DNA from: Streptosporangium pseudovulgare
Lineage (GTDB): Bacteria; Actinomycetota; Actinomycetes; Streptosporangiales; Streptosporangiaceae
Direction of reading: 5' to 3'
Assembly (NCBI RefSeq): GCF_014648055.1
Contig: NZ_BMQJ01000001.1
Span: forward strand, 526,580 to 590,579
Length of the DNA: 64,000 bases
Positions 40,660 through 50,621 of the stretch are shown here, piece by piece (position 1 is the first letter of the stretch; the number at the start of each line of letters is the position of its first letter). Under the pieces are notes generated by a model. The model did no database searches. It was not told the origin of the DNA and saw nothing but the letters and a program-made list of their open reading frames with translations. The translations under genes were made by a program, and so were the position numbers.

Positions 40660-43611
40660 TCAGTTGATCGTGACGATCGTCCCGGAGCCGTTGGGGTACT
40701 CGACGTAGCCGGTGTTCGTCCGCGGCGTCGCCTTCGTCCAGGAGGCCGTCACCGGGATCGGCGTGCCGACGGTCACCTTCGGCTTGTTCGGCGTCAGGGT
40801 GAGCGTGCCGCGCGCGTTGTCGGCGGTCACGAGGTTGACCTGGGTGAGGAAGTCCGTGGACGTGGTCCCGGGCAGGTCACCGAGGGTGAGCACGACCAGG
40901 GTGTGCCTGCCGGGGCGCGGGTGGGGCAGCACGGCGCGGGAGTCGCCGTCCAGGTCGAACACCCACGACTCGAACTCGCGCGTGCCGTTCTCCTCGTAGA
41001 AGAGGAGTCCGCCGACCTGGGCCTCGGGGTTCGCCGCCCTGAGCTTGAACGAGACGGCCTTGGCGTTTTCGGGGATCGTGACCGGGATGTCGCGGCCCCA
41101 CACCTCGCTCTCGTTGACGGTGCCGGGCACCTCGTCCGCCGACACGAGACCGTACGGGGTGATCGAGAACTTCTTCGTCCCGGGCGTCACCTCGAAGTTC
41201 ACCGAGCCGTCGGTGCCGGCGCCCTTCACCTCGGCGGGCGCCCGCGCGCTCAGCGGGGTGGCGACGATCGCGCTGCGCACGGTCGTGCCCGCGCCGGTCC
41301 ACGTGAGCCGCCCGACGACGGTGTCCGTGGGGGTCGACGGGAGCATCTCCATGGTGACGGTGAACTCCTTGGTCTCGCCCGCCTTCTTGAAGACCAGCGT
41401 GGACGGCTTGACCTTGGTCTTGAGACCGGGCAGTTCGATCGCCGAGTGGTAGACGCCCGGGGTGACGGCGGTGACCCTGCGGGTGACCGTCCGCGAGCCG
41501 AAGAGGCTGCCGACGGAGATCGTCGGGTAGTTCACGTCGGTCCCGGCCAGCGGCTTGGCGCCGGTGCCGGTGCTGACGCCCAGGCCCTCCAGGTAGCCGT
41601 ACCAGTCCTCGGCGCCCGCGTCGTAGACCAGGCCCGGCGTGAGCATGCGGGCCGGGTCGACGTGACCGGCGCCCTGGGCGAACACGTCCGGGGTCTTGGT
41701 GTCGTAGGCGGTGGTCATCATGGCCGACTTGATCGCCATCGGTGACAGGAGGGGATTCTTGCCGAGGTAGAGGGCGGCCAGGCCGGCGATGTGCGGGGTG
41801 GCCATCGAGGTGCCGGAGTAGAAGTCGAAGTCCTTGCCGCCGTTGCCGGGAGGCGCCACGGCGGCCAGGATCGCCACGCCCGGCGCGGTGACGTCCGGCT
41901 TGATCAGGTCACCGTTGTTGCTGAGCGAGGGGCCGCGCGAGGAGAAACTCGCGACCTCCGGGTACGACGCGCCGCCGGAGGCGGCCGGGGCGAACGTGGC
42001 CGTCGCGCCCGCGGTGGCCGCGTAGCCGGCGACCTTGTCCGCGTCGGGGGCGTTGACGTGCACGGTCGGCACGGCGTGCAGGTCGGCGTCGGCGCTCTGG
42101 TCGGTCGGGTTGCCCAGCACCATGCCGACGCCTCCGGCCCGCTTGACCTCGGCCGACTTGTCCACGCGGGCCGTGGTCCCGCGCAGGCAGTAGACGATCT
42201 TCCCGGCGGTCTTGGCGGGGTCGAGCGAGCCGGCCGCGCAGATCTGCGCGTCGGACTCGGTGGCCGTGTCCGTCTTCACCGACAGGGCCGTGACCAGCGG
42301 CTTGGGCCCGAACGGGGCGACGACCGTGGTGCTCACGCCGCGGACGACCGTGCCGTCGCCGAGCCGGACCTCGGCCTGCCAGGGCGCGATCGTGCCGGCC
42401 GCGACCGTCGTCGTCCACGGCATCGTGTTGTCCAGCGTGGACGGGTCCGGGCCGGAGTTGCCACCCGCCGTCGCGACGAAGACGCCGGCCTCGGCGGCGG
42501 CCAGGAAGGCGCGCTGGACCGGGTCGTCGGCCGACGACTCGAACATGCCGCCGACCGAGTAGTTGATCACATCGACGCCGTCGGCGACCGCCTGGTCGAC
42601 GGCCGCCATGAGGTCGGAGGAGTAGCCGCCCGTGGTGCCGCCGTCCTTGCCCTGCCAGAGGGCCTTGTAGACGGCGATGGCCGCACCGGGTGCGACGCCG
42701 GAGATCGCACCGTAGTCGACGCCGTTGGCCGTGGCCTGGACGGCGTGGTCGCCCGCCGCGGTGCCGGCGGTGTGCGAGCCGTGGCCCTGCGCGTCCCGCG
42801 GGGAGACGTAGTCGGCGCGCTTGTCCGGCGGGTTGCCCTTCAGCCACTGCTCGCCGAAGTACCGGGCGCTGATGACCTTCTGGTTGCACAGGTTCGCGGC
42901 GAACTCCTCGCCGGTCTGGCACAGGCCGATGAAGGTGGACCCGTCGGCCTTCTTCATGACCGTGACCCCGTCCTTCAGGTAGGGCCGGTACGGGTCGGCT
43001 TTCGTGGGCGGCTCCGTGCCGAGGGCCGGGGCGGCGAAGGAGGGGTTCTCCGGCCAGATGCCGGTGTCGATGACGCCGACGACGACGCCCTTGCCCGCCT
43101 TGCCGGTGCCGCCGAGCTTCGCCCACAGGCCGGCGTCGCCCGACAGGCCGAGGAAGTCGGTGGAGTTGCGGTCGTCCAGGGCCTTGCGCAGGGTGTCGGG
43201 GACGACGGACACCACGCCCTGGGTCGCGTGCAGCCGCAGCGCCTGGGCCGGGGTGAGCTGGGCGGTGAAGCTGTTGGAGGCGACCGCGTGGTGGCCGGTG
43301 GCGGCGGCGCCGACGCTGCGGGCCACCTGGTTCTGCCGGTCGGTCAGGCGGTCGCGGTAGCGCCTGGCGTGGGAACTGGTGGTGTCGACCTTCTTGCCCT
43401 TGCGGCCCCTGGTGGGGGCGATGCCCTCCGTGCCGCCGTCGTAGGTGGCCAGCGGCGGTTCGGCGAGGGTGACGATGTACGGGGCGGGAGCTGCCGCGGG
43501 GTCGGGGGGCGCCGCCGCGGCGGCGGGCTGGGCGACGGCCGGGGCGATGGCGGTGACCGCCAGCGCGGCGGCCAGCGCCGACACACGATGGACGCGGGGG
43601 TTGCGGAACAT
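40660..43611 (-). CDS. Large secreted subtilase (S8) with I9 propeptide and PA domain
   Basis: 983 aa. The signal peptide spans about 1-33, and an inhibitor_I9-like propeptide runs to about 140. The peptidase domain carries the triad Asp182 (GVIDTGIW), His277 (DAQGHGSHTAG) and Ser in GTSMATPHIAG. A PA (protease-associated) insert lies between His and Ser. C-terminal Fn3-like and beta-sandwich domains follow, as in plant-type subtilases. It is an extracellular serine protease, probably self-activating. A LuxR/TrmB-like regulator gene is divergent, 150 bases away, and may control it. Confidence 0.95.
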   Translation of the reverse strand: MFRNPRVHRVSALAAALAVTAIAPAVAQPAAAAAPPDPAAAPAPYIVTLAEPPLATYDGGTEGIAPTRGRKGKKVDTTSSHARRYRDRLTDRQNQVARSVGAAATGHHAVASNSFTAQLTPAQALRLHATQGVVSVVPDTLRKALDDRNSTDFLGLSGDAGLWAKLGGTGKAGKGVVVGVIDTGIWPENPSFAAPALGTEPPTKADPYRPYLKDGVTVMKKADGSTFIGLCQTGEEFAANLCNQKVISARYFGEQWLKGNPPDKRADYVSPRDAQGHGSHTAGTAAGDHAVQATANGVDYGAISGVAPGAAIAVYKALWQGKDGGTTGGYSSDLMAAVDQAVADGVDVINYSVGGMFESSADDPVQRAFLAAAEAGVFVATAGGNSGPDPSTLDNTMPWTTTVAAGTIAPWQAEVRLGDGTVVRGVSTTVVAPFGPKPLVTALSVKTDTATESDAQICAAGSLDPAKTAGKIVYCLRGTTARVDKSAEVKRAGGVGMVLGNPTDQSADADLHAVPTVHVNAPDADKVAGYAATAGATATFAPAASGGASYPEVASFSSRGPSLSNNGDLIKPDVTAPGVAILAAVAPPGNGGKDFDFYSGTSMATPHIAGLAALYLGKNPLLSPMAIKSAMMTTAYDTKTPDVFAQGAGHVDPARMLTPGLVYDAGAEDWYGYLEGLGVSTGTGAKPLAGTDVNYPTISVGSLFGSRTVTRRVTAVTPGVYHSAIELPGLKTKVKPSTLVFKKAGETKEFTVTMEMLPSTPTDTVVGRLTWTGAGTTVRSAIVATPLSARAPAEVKGAGTDGSVNFEVTPGTKKFSITPYGLVSADEVPGTVNESEVWGRDIPVTIPENAKAVSFKLRAANPEAQVGGLLFYEENGTREFESWVFDLDGDSRAVLPHPRPGRHTLVVLTLGDLPGTTSTDFLTQVNLVTADNARGTLTLTPNKPKVTVGTPIPVTASWTKATPRTNTGYVEYPNGSGTIVTIN

Positions 43612-43762
43612 TGCGCCTCTGGGGGGATGAGCCTGGTCACCCGTCCGGGGAGGATCACCGGAGGGCCGCTACGGAGTCAAGCGTCCGGCGTTGATCCCTG
43701 TCGAGATATAGTGCTGGCATTTTCGGCCACATGACCAAAAACGACATTTCGGCAGGTGCTCC

Positions 43763-44761
43763 GTGGGCGATCGGTCCGTGCTCGGCGCCGTGGGCGTCAC
43801 GGACTTCGACGAACGGGTGTACCGGCTGCTGCTGCGCCGGCCCGGCCGGCGGACCGGGGAGATGGCCGCCGAGCTCGGCGTCGGCCCGGCCCGGGTGCGT
43901 TCCGCGCTGGCCCGCCTGGCCGATGCCGGGCTGCTGCGCCGCGGCGGACCCGGCCGGTACGAGGCGGTGCCCCCGGAGGCGGCGATCGAGTGGCTGGTGG
44001 ACCGGCGGCGGCTGGAGGCCGAGGCGCGGCTGGCCGCGGTCAGGACGGTCGTCTCGGACTTCACCCAGCTCTACCACTCGGGCCGGATGGAGGCCGGCCC
44101 GGCCGGGGTCGTGGAGGTCCTGGCGGGAGAGGAGGCCGTCAAGCGGGTCGTCACCGAGCTGCAGCGGACGGTCGGCACCGAGCTGCTCGGCTTCGACCGC
44201 CCGCCCTACGTGGGCCGCCCTGACGACTCGACGGACACCAACGAGTCGGAGCTGGAGACCACCCGGAGCCTGCTGACGCGTGGCGTGGACATCCGCGTGG
44301 TCTACTGCGCCGACTCCCTGTACCGTCCGGGCCGCCTGGAGACCCTGGTACGGCTGGCCGAGGAGGGCGAACGCTCCCGCTTCGTCGAGCACCTGCCGTT
44401 CAAGCTGCGCATCGCCGACCGCAGGGTCGGCCTGTTCCCGCTGGTGGACGGGGTCTACGACAACATCGCGCTGCTGCACCCCTCCCGGCTGCTCGACGCG
44501 CTCGTCGAGCTGTTCGAGGTCTACTGGGAACGCGGCCGGCCGCTGACGGGCCTGCCGCAGACGACGGACGAGCGGCCGCCCGAGGAGGACCTGCTCGTGC
44601 TGCGGTTGCTGAACGCCGGTCTCAAGGACGAGGCCATCGGCCGGCACCTGGGCGTCAGCGCGCGGACGGCCACCCGCAAGATCGCCGCCGTGATCGAGCG
44701 GCTCGGCGTGACGACCCGCTTCCAGGCCGGCGCGGCGGCCGCCGCCCGCGGCTGGCTCTGA
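43763..44761 (+). CDS. Two-HTH transcriptional regulator (TrmB-like N-terminus, LuxR-type C-terminus)
   Basis: 332 aa. The N-terminal winged helix is VYRLLLRRPGRRTGEMAAELGVGPARVRSALARLADAGLL. A central phospholipase-D-like sensor region follows (ELLGFDRPPYVG, VDIRVVYCADSLY). The C-terminal LuxR helix-turn-helix is DLLVLRLLNAGLKDEAIGRHLGVSARTATRKIAAVIERLGV. This architecture recurs in actinomycete regulators next to protease or secondary-metabolism genes. It is divergent from the subtilase gene, whose promoter it could share. The GTG at 43763 was taken as the start. Confidence 0.86.
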   Translation: MGDRSVLGAVGVTDFDERVYRLLLRRPGRRTGEMAAELGVGPARVRSALARLADAGLLRRGGPGRYEAVPPEAAIEWLVDRRRLEAEARLAAVRTVVSDFTQLYHSGRMEAGPAGVVEVLAGEEAVKRVVTELQRTVGTELLGFDRPPYVGRPDDSTDTNESELETTRSLLTRGVDIRVVYCADSLYRPGRLETLVRLAEEGERSRFVEHLPFKLRIADRRVGLFPLVDGVYDNIALLHPSRLLDALVELFEVYWERGRPLTGLPQTTDERPPEEDLLVLRLLNAGLKDEAIGRHLGVSARTATRKIAAVIERLGVTTRFQAGAAAAARGWL

Positions 44762-44935
44762 CGAGCCGCGGGTCGGTCCGATCGCGCCACATCCCCGCGA
44801 CGGTGATGAGCCAGGCGCTGTTCCCCGGCCGCTGACGTCCTCCTCGTTCCTCTGTCCCCGGCGTACGGCCGGTCACCGGAGGTCCCCCCGGGGTCCTCGT
44901 CGTCCCGCCCCCGGCGTCCTCAGTCACCGGCGTCC

Positions 44936-46516
44936 TCAGCCGTCGGCGTCCCCCTCGTTGCCCTGTCCCCGGGCGGTCATGCGGGAGGCCCGTTCGGAGG
45001 TCCACGTCGAATGCGTCTGGGAGGGCTCCCGCTGGTCGTCCCAGATCCGGCTACCGTCGAGGTCGAGCATGCCCACGGGGACGTCGATGGTGATCCCCGG
45101 CCGCGGGTACGGGGCGTCGGGGAGCCGATAGGCCGCGCCGTCGGCGGGACGGCCGGCCCGCCAGGCGGTGCCCGCCCCCGGCCGGTGCGGCGCCAGCCCG
45201 AGCATGGTCGGGGTGTTGAACAGCACCACCGCGTCCTGCCCGTCCACGGTCACCGGCTTGCCGCGGTGCCCGTCCGGACGCCAGTCGGCGTTCTCGTCGG
45301 TCAGCGTCAGCTCGCCGTACGAGACGCCGCCTCCGCTTCCCCGGGCCTCCGGCGCGGCCCGGCGGCCGTTGTTGCGGATCCGGTTGGCGGTGAACGCGCA
45401 GTGGTCCAGCCCCGCGTCGACCCGGATGCCGTCCAGCCCGTTGTCGCGGACGGAGTTGCCGTCGAGCACGAGGTCGACCGCCGGGCCGGAGTAACCCCTG
45501 CCCAGGGAGTGGTGCCAGTAGCCGTAGCGGCCGTTGGAGCTGATCCGGCTGCCGCTGATCTCGTAGGGGCCGGGGGTGTTGCCGATGCTGACGCCGTCGC
45601 GCAGGTTGCCGTCGATGATGCAGTTGACGACCATGCCGCCCCGGCCGGCGATCCCCGAGGTGCCCTGGGCGGAGATGTCGAACCCCGCCTCGTGGTTGCC
45701 GATCATCGTGCAGCCGGTCACCACGAGACCGTCGGCGCCCCAGTCCGAGATCCCGAAGCGGTTGTCCTCCACGTGGCAGGCGGTGATCCGGATGCCGCGC
45801 GGCGGCGTCCACGCCGCGTCCTGCAGTTCGAGGAAGATCCCGTTGGTGCCGTTGCCGCGGGCCGTGCAGGAGGTGACGGTCAGCCGTTCGGTGCCGCCCC
45901 AGCCGCCGATGCCGATGCCGATGCCCGCCCCGCCCGCCTCCTCGCCGGTGTCGAGCCGTCCGCACCGCTCGGCCAGGACCGCGTCCACCACGGTGTCCTG
46001 CAGGTAGTCGCAGCCCAGCCCGGTTCCCGGGGTGTCGTGGATCCAGAGGTCACGGAAACGGCCGCGCAGCACGTACTGCAGGCCCATGCCCTTGGCCAGC
46101 GGGTCGTATCCCTCCAGGAGCATCGCCGAGCCGTCGATCTCGAAGGAGGCGAAGACGCAGTCGGCCAGGTGGTTGTCCGGGCCGGCGCCGTGCTGGAGGG
46201 CGGTGAACCACATCAGCGGCGTCGGCGTCCCGGGGGCACCGGGGTTGGCGAGCCGGAAGCGGGTCACCTGCATCCCGGCGCCGACCAGCGAGACGCCCGA
46301 GCACCACACCGTCGCGGCGTCCAGCATGCGGTAGTCCCCCGGCGGCGCGTAGATCATCCTCGGCCGGCCGTCCCTGCGGTACGCCGCGCCGAGCCGGTCG
46401 ACCAGCGCGGCGAGGGCGGGCTGGTCGTTGGTGACGCCGTCCCCGGTCAGGCCGTGCTCCCGGGCGTCGTAGACCCGGCACGCGTCGGCGCCGATCCCCT
46501 TCGGGCCCTCGTCCAT
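44936..46516 (-). CDS. Right-handed parallel beta-helix protein (pectate-lyase-3 / GH28-like)
   Basis: 526 aa. The N-terminus has VYDAREHGLTGDGVTNDQPALAALVDRL and MIYAPPGDYRM, the standard opening of pectate_lyase_3 or tail-spike proteins. Many short beta-helix rungs follow (ITACHVEDNRFGISDWGADGLVVTGC..., GYWHHSLGRGYSG). No signal peptide is evident, so it could be cytoplasmic or exported without cleavage. Catalytic residues are not obvious and the substrate is unknown. It stands alone. In the 190-base gap upstream, GCCGTATGCC / GCCGTACGCC short repeats occur at 46560-46600. Confidence 0.82.
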   Translation of the reverse strand: MDEGPKGIGADACRVYDAREHGLTGDGVTNDQPALAALVDRLGAAYRRDGRPRMIYAPPGDYRMLDAATVWCSGVSLVGAGMQVTRFRLANPGAPGTPTPLMWFTALQHGAGPDNHLADCVFASFEIDGSAMLLEGYDPLAKGMGLQYVLRGRFRDLWIHDTPGTGLGCDYLQDTVVDAVLAERCGRLDTGEEAGGAGIGIGIGGWGGTERLTVTSCTARGNGTNGIFLELQDAAWTPPRGIRITACHVEDNRFGISDWGADGLVVTGCTMIGNHEAGFDISAQGTSGIAGRGGMVVNCIIDGNLRDGVSIGNTPGPYEISGSRISSNGRYGYWHHSLGRGYSGPAVDLVLDGNSVRDNGLDGIRVDAGLDHCAFTANRIRNNGRRAAPEARGSGGGVSYGELTLTDENADWRPDGHRGKPVTVDGQDAVVLFNTPTMLGLAPHRPGAGTAWRAGRPADGAAYRLPDAPYPRPGITIDVPVGMLDLDGSRIWDDQREPSQTHSTWTSERASRMTARGQGNEGDADG

Positions 46517-46706
46517 CCCCTCGCCATACCCGGGGCCCCGCGCCGTATGCCCAGGTCAAGCCGTATGCCTCCGTCGGGCCGTACGCCTTCGTCAGGCCGT
46601 GTGCTCGGTCAGGGGTCAGGCCGAAAGAACGCGCGGGGCATGGGGGCCGGCGCGCCGGCCCGGTGACGTGATCGCGGAAGCTGGCGGCGGGCGGCGATGC
46701 CGCGGG

Positions 46707-47576
46707 TCAGAGATCCGGGCCGGTGACGTAGTCGCGGAAGCGGGCGGCCGGGGCGGGCAGCGGGCGGTCGGTGCGCCAGGTCAGGCCGATGGTACGGCGG
46801 GCGCCCTCGGAGGCGATGGGAAGCCCGACGGTGCCCGACTGCCCGGCGAAGGGCTCGGGGACGATCGCCACGCCGAGCCCGGCGGCGACGAGGCCCTCGA
46901 TGGTGGCGAGGTCCTGGCTCTCGAACGAGATCGCCGGAGAGACCCCCGCGTCCCGCAGGAGGGCGTCGACCAGGAAGCGGTAGCCGAAGCCGGCCGGTGT
47001 GGTGACGAGCTCCTCGCCGGCCAGCTCCTCCAGCCGGACCCGTCCGCGGTCCCGCAGGCGGTGGCCGGACGGCACGACGAGCACCAGCCGCTCCTCCTGC
47101 AGGGGGTGCCAGCCGTGTTCGCCGGGCGGGCGGGGGGAGGTGATGGCGAGGTCCACGGCCCCGGTGCCGAGGTCGCGGCCGATCTCGTGGGCGGGCTCCT
47201 GGCTCAGCAGCACCCGCACCCGGGGCGCGTGCCCGTGGAAGGAGCGGAGCAGCCGGGGGACGAGCGAGGTGGCGATGGAGTCGAGGAAGGCCAGCCGCAC
47301 CACCCCGGTGTCCGGGTCCAGCACGCTCCCGAGGTCGGAGAGCAGCTGGTCGTAGCGGGCGGTGAGGTCCCGCGCGGCGGCCACCACGATCTCCCCGACG
47401 GGCGTCAGGTGCACGCCGCCGTGCGCCCGTTCGAACACGCGGGCGCCGAGCTCGGCCTCCACGCGGGCCAGGGCCCGCGACAGCGTCGGCTGGCTGGTAC
47501 GGAGGACGGCGGCGGTGTCGGTGACGTGCCCGTGGTCGGCGAGCGCGACCAGCCAGGCGAGATCCCGGAGCAGCAC
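46707..47576 (-). CDS. LysR family transcriptional regulator
   Basis: 289 aa. The N-terminal helix-turn-helix is LAWLVALADHGHVTDTAAVLRTSQPTLSRALARVEAELGARVFER. The periplasmic-binding-like effector domain (about 90-289) includes VRLAFLDSIATSLVPRLL and VAAGLGVAIVPEPFAG. The start is the GTG at 47576. It is divergent from an MFS exporter gene, and a perfect T-N11-A palindrome lies between them, the classic LysR arrangement for autoregulation and activation of the divergent gene. Confidence 0.91.
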   Translation of the reverse strand: MLLRDLAWLVALADHGHVTDTAAVLRTSQPTLSRALARVEAELGARVFERAHGGVHLTPVGEIVVAAARDLTARYDQLLSDLGSVLDPDTGVVRLAFLDSIATSLVPRLLRSFHGHAPRVRVLLSQEPAHEIGRDLGTGAVDLAITSPRPPGEHGWHPLQEERLVLVVPSGHRLRDRGRVRLEELAGEELVTTPAGFGYRFLVDALLRDAGVSPAISFESQDLATIEGLVAAGLGVAIVPEPFAGQSGTVGLPIASEGARRTIGLTWRTDRPLPAPAARFRDYVTGPDL

Positions 47577-47585
47577 GGATGAATC

Positions 47586-47600
47586 ATACGCGTCGCGTAT
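47586..47600. promoter_or_regulatory. LysR box (perfect T-N11-A palindrome)
   Basis: ATACGCGTCGCGTAT is a perfect 15-base dyad lying 10 bases upstream of the LysR start and 95 bases upstream of the MFS start. Confidence 0.65.
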
Positions 47601-47694
47601 CGAAAACGACCGGAACGCACATTGGACGTATCAGGTGCCGCGGCCGAGACTCGGAAGGTCAGTGAGAATCCACCACACCGAGGAACAGACAGGT

Positions 47695-48951
47695 ATGAGT
47701 CGGCACACCGTGGAGGCGGCGCCCCGGCCGAGTGCCCCGCCGGAGGGCTACCTGCCCGGGTCGCGCGCCTACCGGCGCGTGGTCGTGGCGCTGTTCGCGG
47801 CCGGGGTGGCCACCTTCGCCCTGCTGTACAGCACCCAGGCGATCCTGCCCGAGCTCTCGGCGCAGTTCGGGGTCTCCATCGGGGACAGCACGCTGAGCGT
47901 CTCGCTGACCACGCTGGGCCTGGGGGTCGCCCTGCTGGTCGCCGGTCCCGCGTCCGACGTGCTGGGCCGCACCCGCCTCATCCACCTGTCCGTCACGGCC
48001 TCCGCCGTCGTGGCGGCGGGGTGCGCGCTGGCCCCCGGCTGGTCCGCCCTGCTCGCGCTGCGCCTGCTCCAGGGCGTCGTGCTGGCCGGGCTGCCCGCCG
48101 TGGCGACCGCCTACCTGCGCGAGGAACTGCACCCCTCGACACACGCCCGCGCCGCCGGGCTGTACGTCGGCGGCACCGCCCTGGGCGGCATGATCGGCCG
48201 GCTCGTGACGGGCGCCGTGGGAGAGGCCGCCGGCTGGCGCTGGGCGCTCGCCGCGGCCGCGGTCCTCGGCCTGGCGTGCGCCGTCGCCGTCCGCCTGCTG
48301 CTCCCCCGCTCGCGCGGGTTCGTCCCCGCCCCGGCCGGCGCCCGCGCGCTGCTGCGCATGAGCCTGCGCGCGGTCTCCGACCCGGGGCTGGTGACCCTCT
48401 ACGCCATCGGCGGCTGCTCCATGGGAGCCCTCGTCGCCGTGTTCAACACCGTCGGTTTCCGGCTCCAGGGGCCGCCGTTCGGCCTCGGCCTCGGCGTCGC
48501 GAGCCTGGTGTTCCTCGTCTACCCGCTCGGCACCCTCAGCTCCACCGCCTTCGGCCGGCTCGCCGACGTCCGCGGGCGTCGCGCCGTACTGCCGCTGGGC
48601 TGCCTCCTCGCCGTCGCCGGAGCCCTGCTGACCCTGCCGTCCTCGCTGCCGGTCGTCGTGGCCGGGCTGGCGCTCCTCACCGCGGGTTTCTTCGCCGTCC
48701 ACGGCCTCGCCAGCGGGTGGGTGCCCGCCCGCGCGCACGCCGGCGGCGTGTCCACCGGCCAGGCCGCCTCGCTCTACCTGTTCACGTACTACCTGGGCTC
48801 GTCGGTCTTCGGCAGCCTCGCCGGCCCCGCCTGGACGGCCGCCGCCTGGCCGGGCGTCGTCGCGCTCGCCACCGTGCTCCTGCTGGCCACCGGGGTGCTG
48901 GCCGCGCTGCTGCGCCGGACACCGGCCCTGCCGGGAGTGCGGGCCCGCTGA
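47695..48951 (+). CDS. MFS exporter (YnfM/arabinose-efflux-like, 12 TM)
   Basis: 418 aa with 12 helices. ALLYSTQAILPELSAQFGVS in helix 1 is typical of the YnfM/YgaY efflux group. VLGRTRLI in loop 2-3 and ALRLLQGVVLAGLPAVATAYLREEL in helices 4-5 follow. The ATG at 47695 has AGGTCAGTGAG and GAGGAAC upstream; longer extensions overlap the LysR operator. It is divergent from, and probably activated by, the LysR regulator. The substrate is unknown. Confidence 0.92.
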   Translation: MSRHTVEAAPRPSAPPEGYLPGSRAYRRVVVALFAAGVATFALLYSTQAILPELSAQFGVSIGDSTLSVSLTTLGLGVALLVAGPASDVLGRTRLIHLSVTASAVVAAGCALAPGWSALLALRLLQGVVLAGLPAVATAYLREELHPSTHARAAGLYVGGTALGGMIGRLVTGAVGEAAGWRWALAAAAVLGLACAVAVRLLLPRSRGFVPAPAGARALLRMSLRAVSDPGLVTLYAIGGCSMGALVAVFNTVGFRLQGPPFGLGLGVASLVFLVYPLGTLSSTAFGRLADVRGRRAVLPLGCLLAVAGALLTLPSSLPVVVAGLALLTAGFFAVHGLASGWVPARAHAGGVSTGQAASLYLFTYYLGSSVFGSLAGPAWTAAAWPGVVALATVLLLATGVLAALLRRTPALPGVRAR

Positions 48952-48974
48952 GACCCCGGGCCGAGAGGAGCCGG

Positions 48975-49847
48975 CTAGCGCTGAAAGTGCCAGAACAGCA
49001 TCGACGGCGTCCCGGCGACGGCCGCGTGCGCCGCCTCGGGTGCCAGGTCGCACAGGGCCCACGGCCACACGTCCCACGGCTCCAGGACGCCGGTCCGTTC
49101 GCGCGGCTCCCCCGGCGGATGCCTGGGCTCCTCGCAGCGCCGCACCTGGAGTCCCGCCGCCAGCGCGGCCCGCACGTAGTCCCCGACCAGGTGGCGGTAG
49201 GTGGCCACCCTCCCGGGCCGGCCGTCCGGCAGCCGCACGGGCGGGATCACTCCCCGCGCCACGCCCTCGGGGTGGATGTCAGCGATCACCACATGCCCGC
49301 CGGGCCGCGACACCCGGGCGAACTCGGCGAGCACCGGGTCCAGCACGGGCACGTGCGTCAACGCCAGCGCGCAGACCACCAGGTCGACGGACGCGTCGGG
49401 CAGCGGCAGGGAGGACAGGTCGCCCAGCCGGAACTCCGCCCGCGGCACCCTGCGGCGCGCCCGCTCCAGCATGTCGGGCGAGGCGTCCACGCCGCACACC
49501 CGATGGCCTCGACCGGCCAGGTAAGCAGCCATCCTGCCGGTGCCGCACGCCGCGTCCAGGGCGTCGCCGACCGGCAGTGCGTCGACGACCTCCCTGATGA
49601 AGGGCTCGTCGAGGTCGAACGTGGCGTTGGGCCCGTCGTAGGTCCGCGACCAGATCCGGTAGCCCTCCACGGCGTCCACGCGGGCCACCTCGACGGCGGC
49701 GTCGGCCAGGGAGCCGTCGTCGAGGAACCTGCGGATCTCGGCCAGGCGCGCTTCGACGAACGCCCGGTCGTGTTCGCCGGCGTAGGCCCGCATCAGGGCG
49801 ATGCCCTCCAGCCCGAGCACGTACGCCAGAGGATGCTCGTAGATCAC
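48975..49847 (-). CDS. SAM-dependent methyltransferase (class I)
   Basis: 290 aa. The Rossmann-like domain starts at about residue 90 with motif I LDAACGTGRMAAYLAGRGH. The acidic residue follows in VCGVDASPDMLERAR, then GDLSSLPLPDASVDLVVCALALTHV and LAEFARVSRPGGHVVIADIH, all typical of methyltransferase_11. The N-terminal 90 residues are helical and may bind the substrate, which is unknown. The start is GTG. The 23-base gap to the MFS stop makes the genes convergent. Confidence 0.91.
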   Translation of the reverse strand: MIYEHPLAYVLGLEGIALMRAYAGEHDRAFVEARLAEIRRFLDDGSLADAAVEVARVDAVEGYRIWSRTYDGPNATFDLDEPFIREVVDALPVGDALDAACGTGRMAAYLAGRGHRVCGVDASPDMLERARRRVPRAEFRLGDLSSLPLPDASVDLVVCALALTHVPVLDPVLAEFARVSRPGGHVVIADIHPEGVARGVIPPVRLPDGRPGRVATYRHLVGDYVRAALAAGLQVRRCEEPRHPPGEPRERTGVLEPWDVWPWALCDLAPEAAHAAVAGTPSMLFWHFQR

Positions 49848-50021
49848 CGTGACACGCTAACGACGACCACCGCGCGGACGCCATCGAATTCGAGCCGGAC
49901 GGGCATGCGCTCGATACCCGCGACGAGGCCCGTTCGTGACGACCGTGCCACACCGGTCACGGAAAAGGCGTTCACGCTCCGGCCCGGATGTGGGCCGTAC
50001 CCGCTGAGGGTGATCGGCGGT

Positions 50022-50528
50022 TCACGCGTCGAGGTCCGCCTGAAGCGAGACGTGCATGGGAGCGAACCCGCGTGCCTTGTAGAAGCGGATGGCGTCGGTG
50101 TTGGCCGCGTAGGCGGACACGACGGCCTGGTTCGCGCCCCGCTCCCCGGCCCACGCGAAGAATCCTTCGACGAGCCGGGCCCCCACGCCGTGCCCCCGAT
50201 GCTCCTCGTCCACCCGCATGCTGACCAGCTCGGCCACGACGGCGTCCGGACGGAGCTCGTCCCGGCCCCGCAGCCGGGCGGTGAGATGGCCGGCCACCGG
50301 CCCGTCAGGCGAACCGGCCCGGGCGAGCAGCGCCAGGCTTCCCTCGCCCGTCACCATCCCCCGGTAGTAGTCGTGCCCGTCCCTCGCTGGCCAGTCCACG
50401 TCCATGAACGGATCCCGCCTGCCGCCGTCCTCCCGGAAGAGCGCGGCGGCCGAGGCGACGAGCGCGGGCACGTCCTCGACCCGCGCCGTCGTGAGTATGA
50501 CCTCCACACCGACGACAGTAACGATCAT
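50022..50528 (-). CDS. GNAT family N-acetyltransferase
   Basis: 168 aa. The acetyl-CoA-binding motif is VSMRVDEEHRGHGVGARLVEGFFAWA (the R/Q-x-x-G-x-G/A region). AYAANTDAIRFYKARGF follows near the C-terminus, as in classic GNATs. Substrate unknown. The 174-base gap downstream to the methyltransferase shows nothing definite. Confidence 0.91.
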   Translation of the reverse strand: MIVTVVGVEVILTTARVEDVPALVASAAALFREDGGRRDPFMDVDWPARDGHDYYRGMVTGEGSLALLARAGSPDGPVAGHLTARLRGRDELRPDAVVAELVSMRVDEEHRGHGVGARLVEGFFAWAGERGANQAVVSAYAANTDAIRFYKARGFAPMHVSLQADLDA

Positions 50529-50621
50529 GATTAATCATGTAAATCGGATCGAGGTCCGAGGCGGGACCTCGCCGCCGTGGGGGCCGTACCGTCGGCGTGC
50601 CGGTGGGGTGGCGTCCGGGAG

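Noticed and set aside
47622..50534. 970-codon plus-strand open frame
   Set aside because: It crosses the MFS, methyltransferase and GNAT genes in a wrong frame; the product is low-complexity Arg/Ala/Pro.
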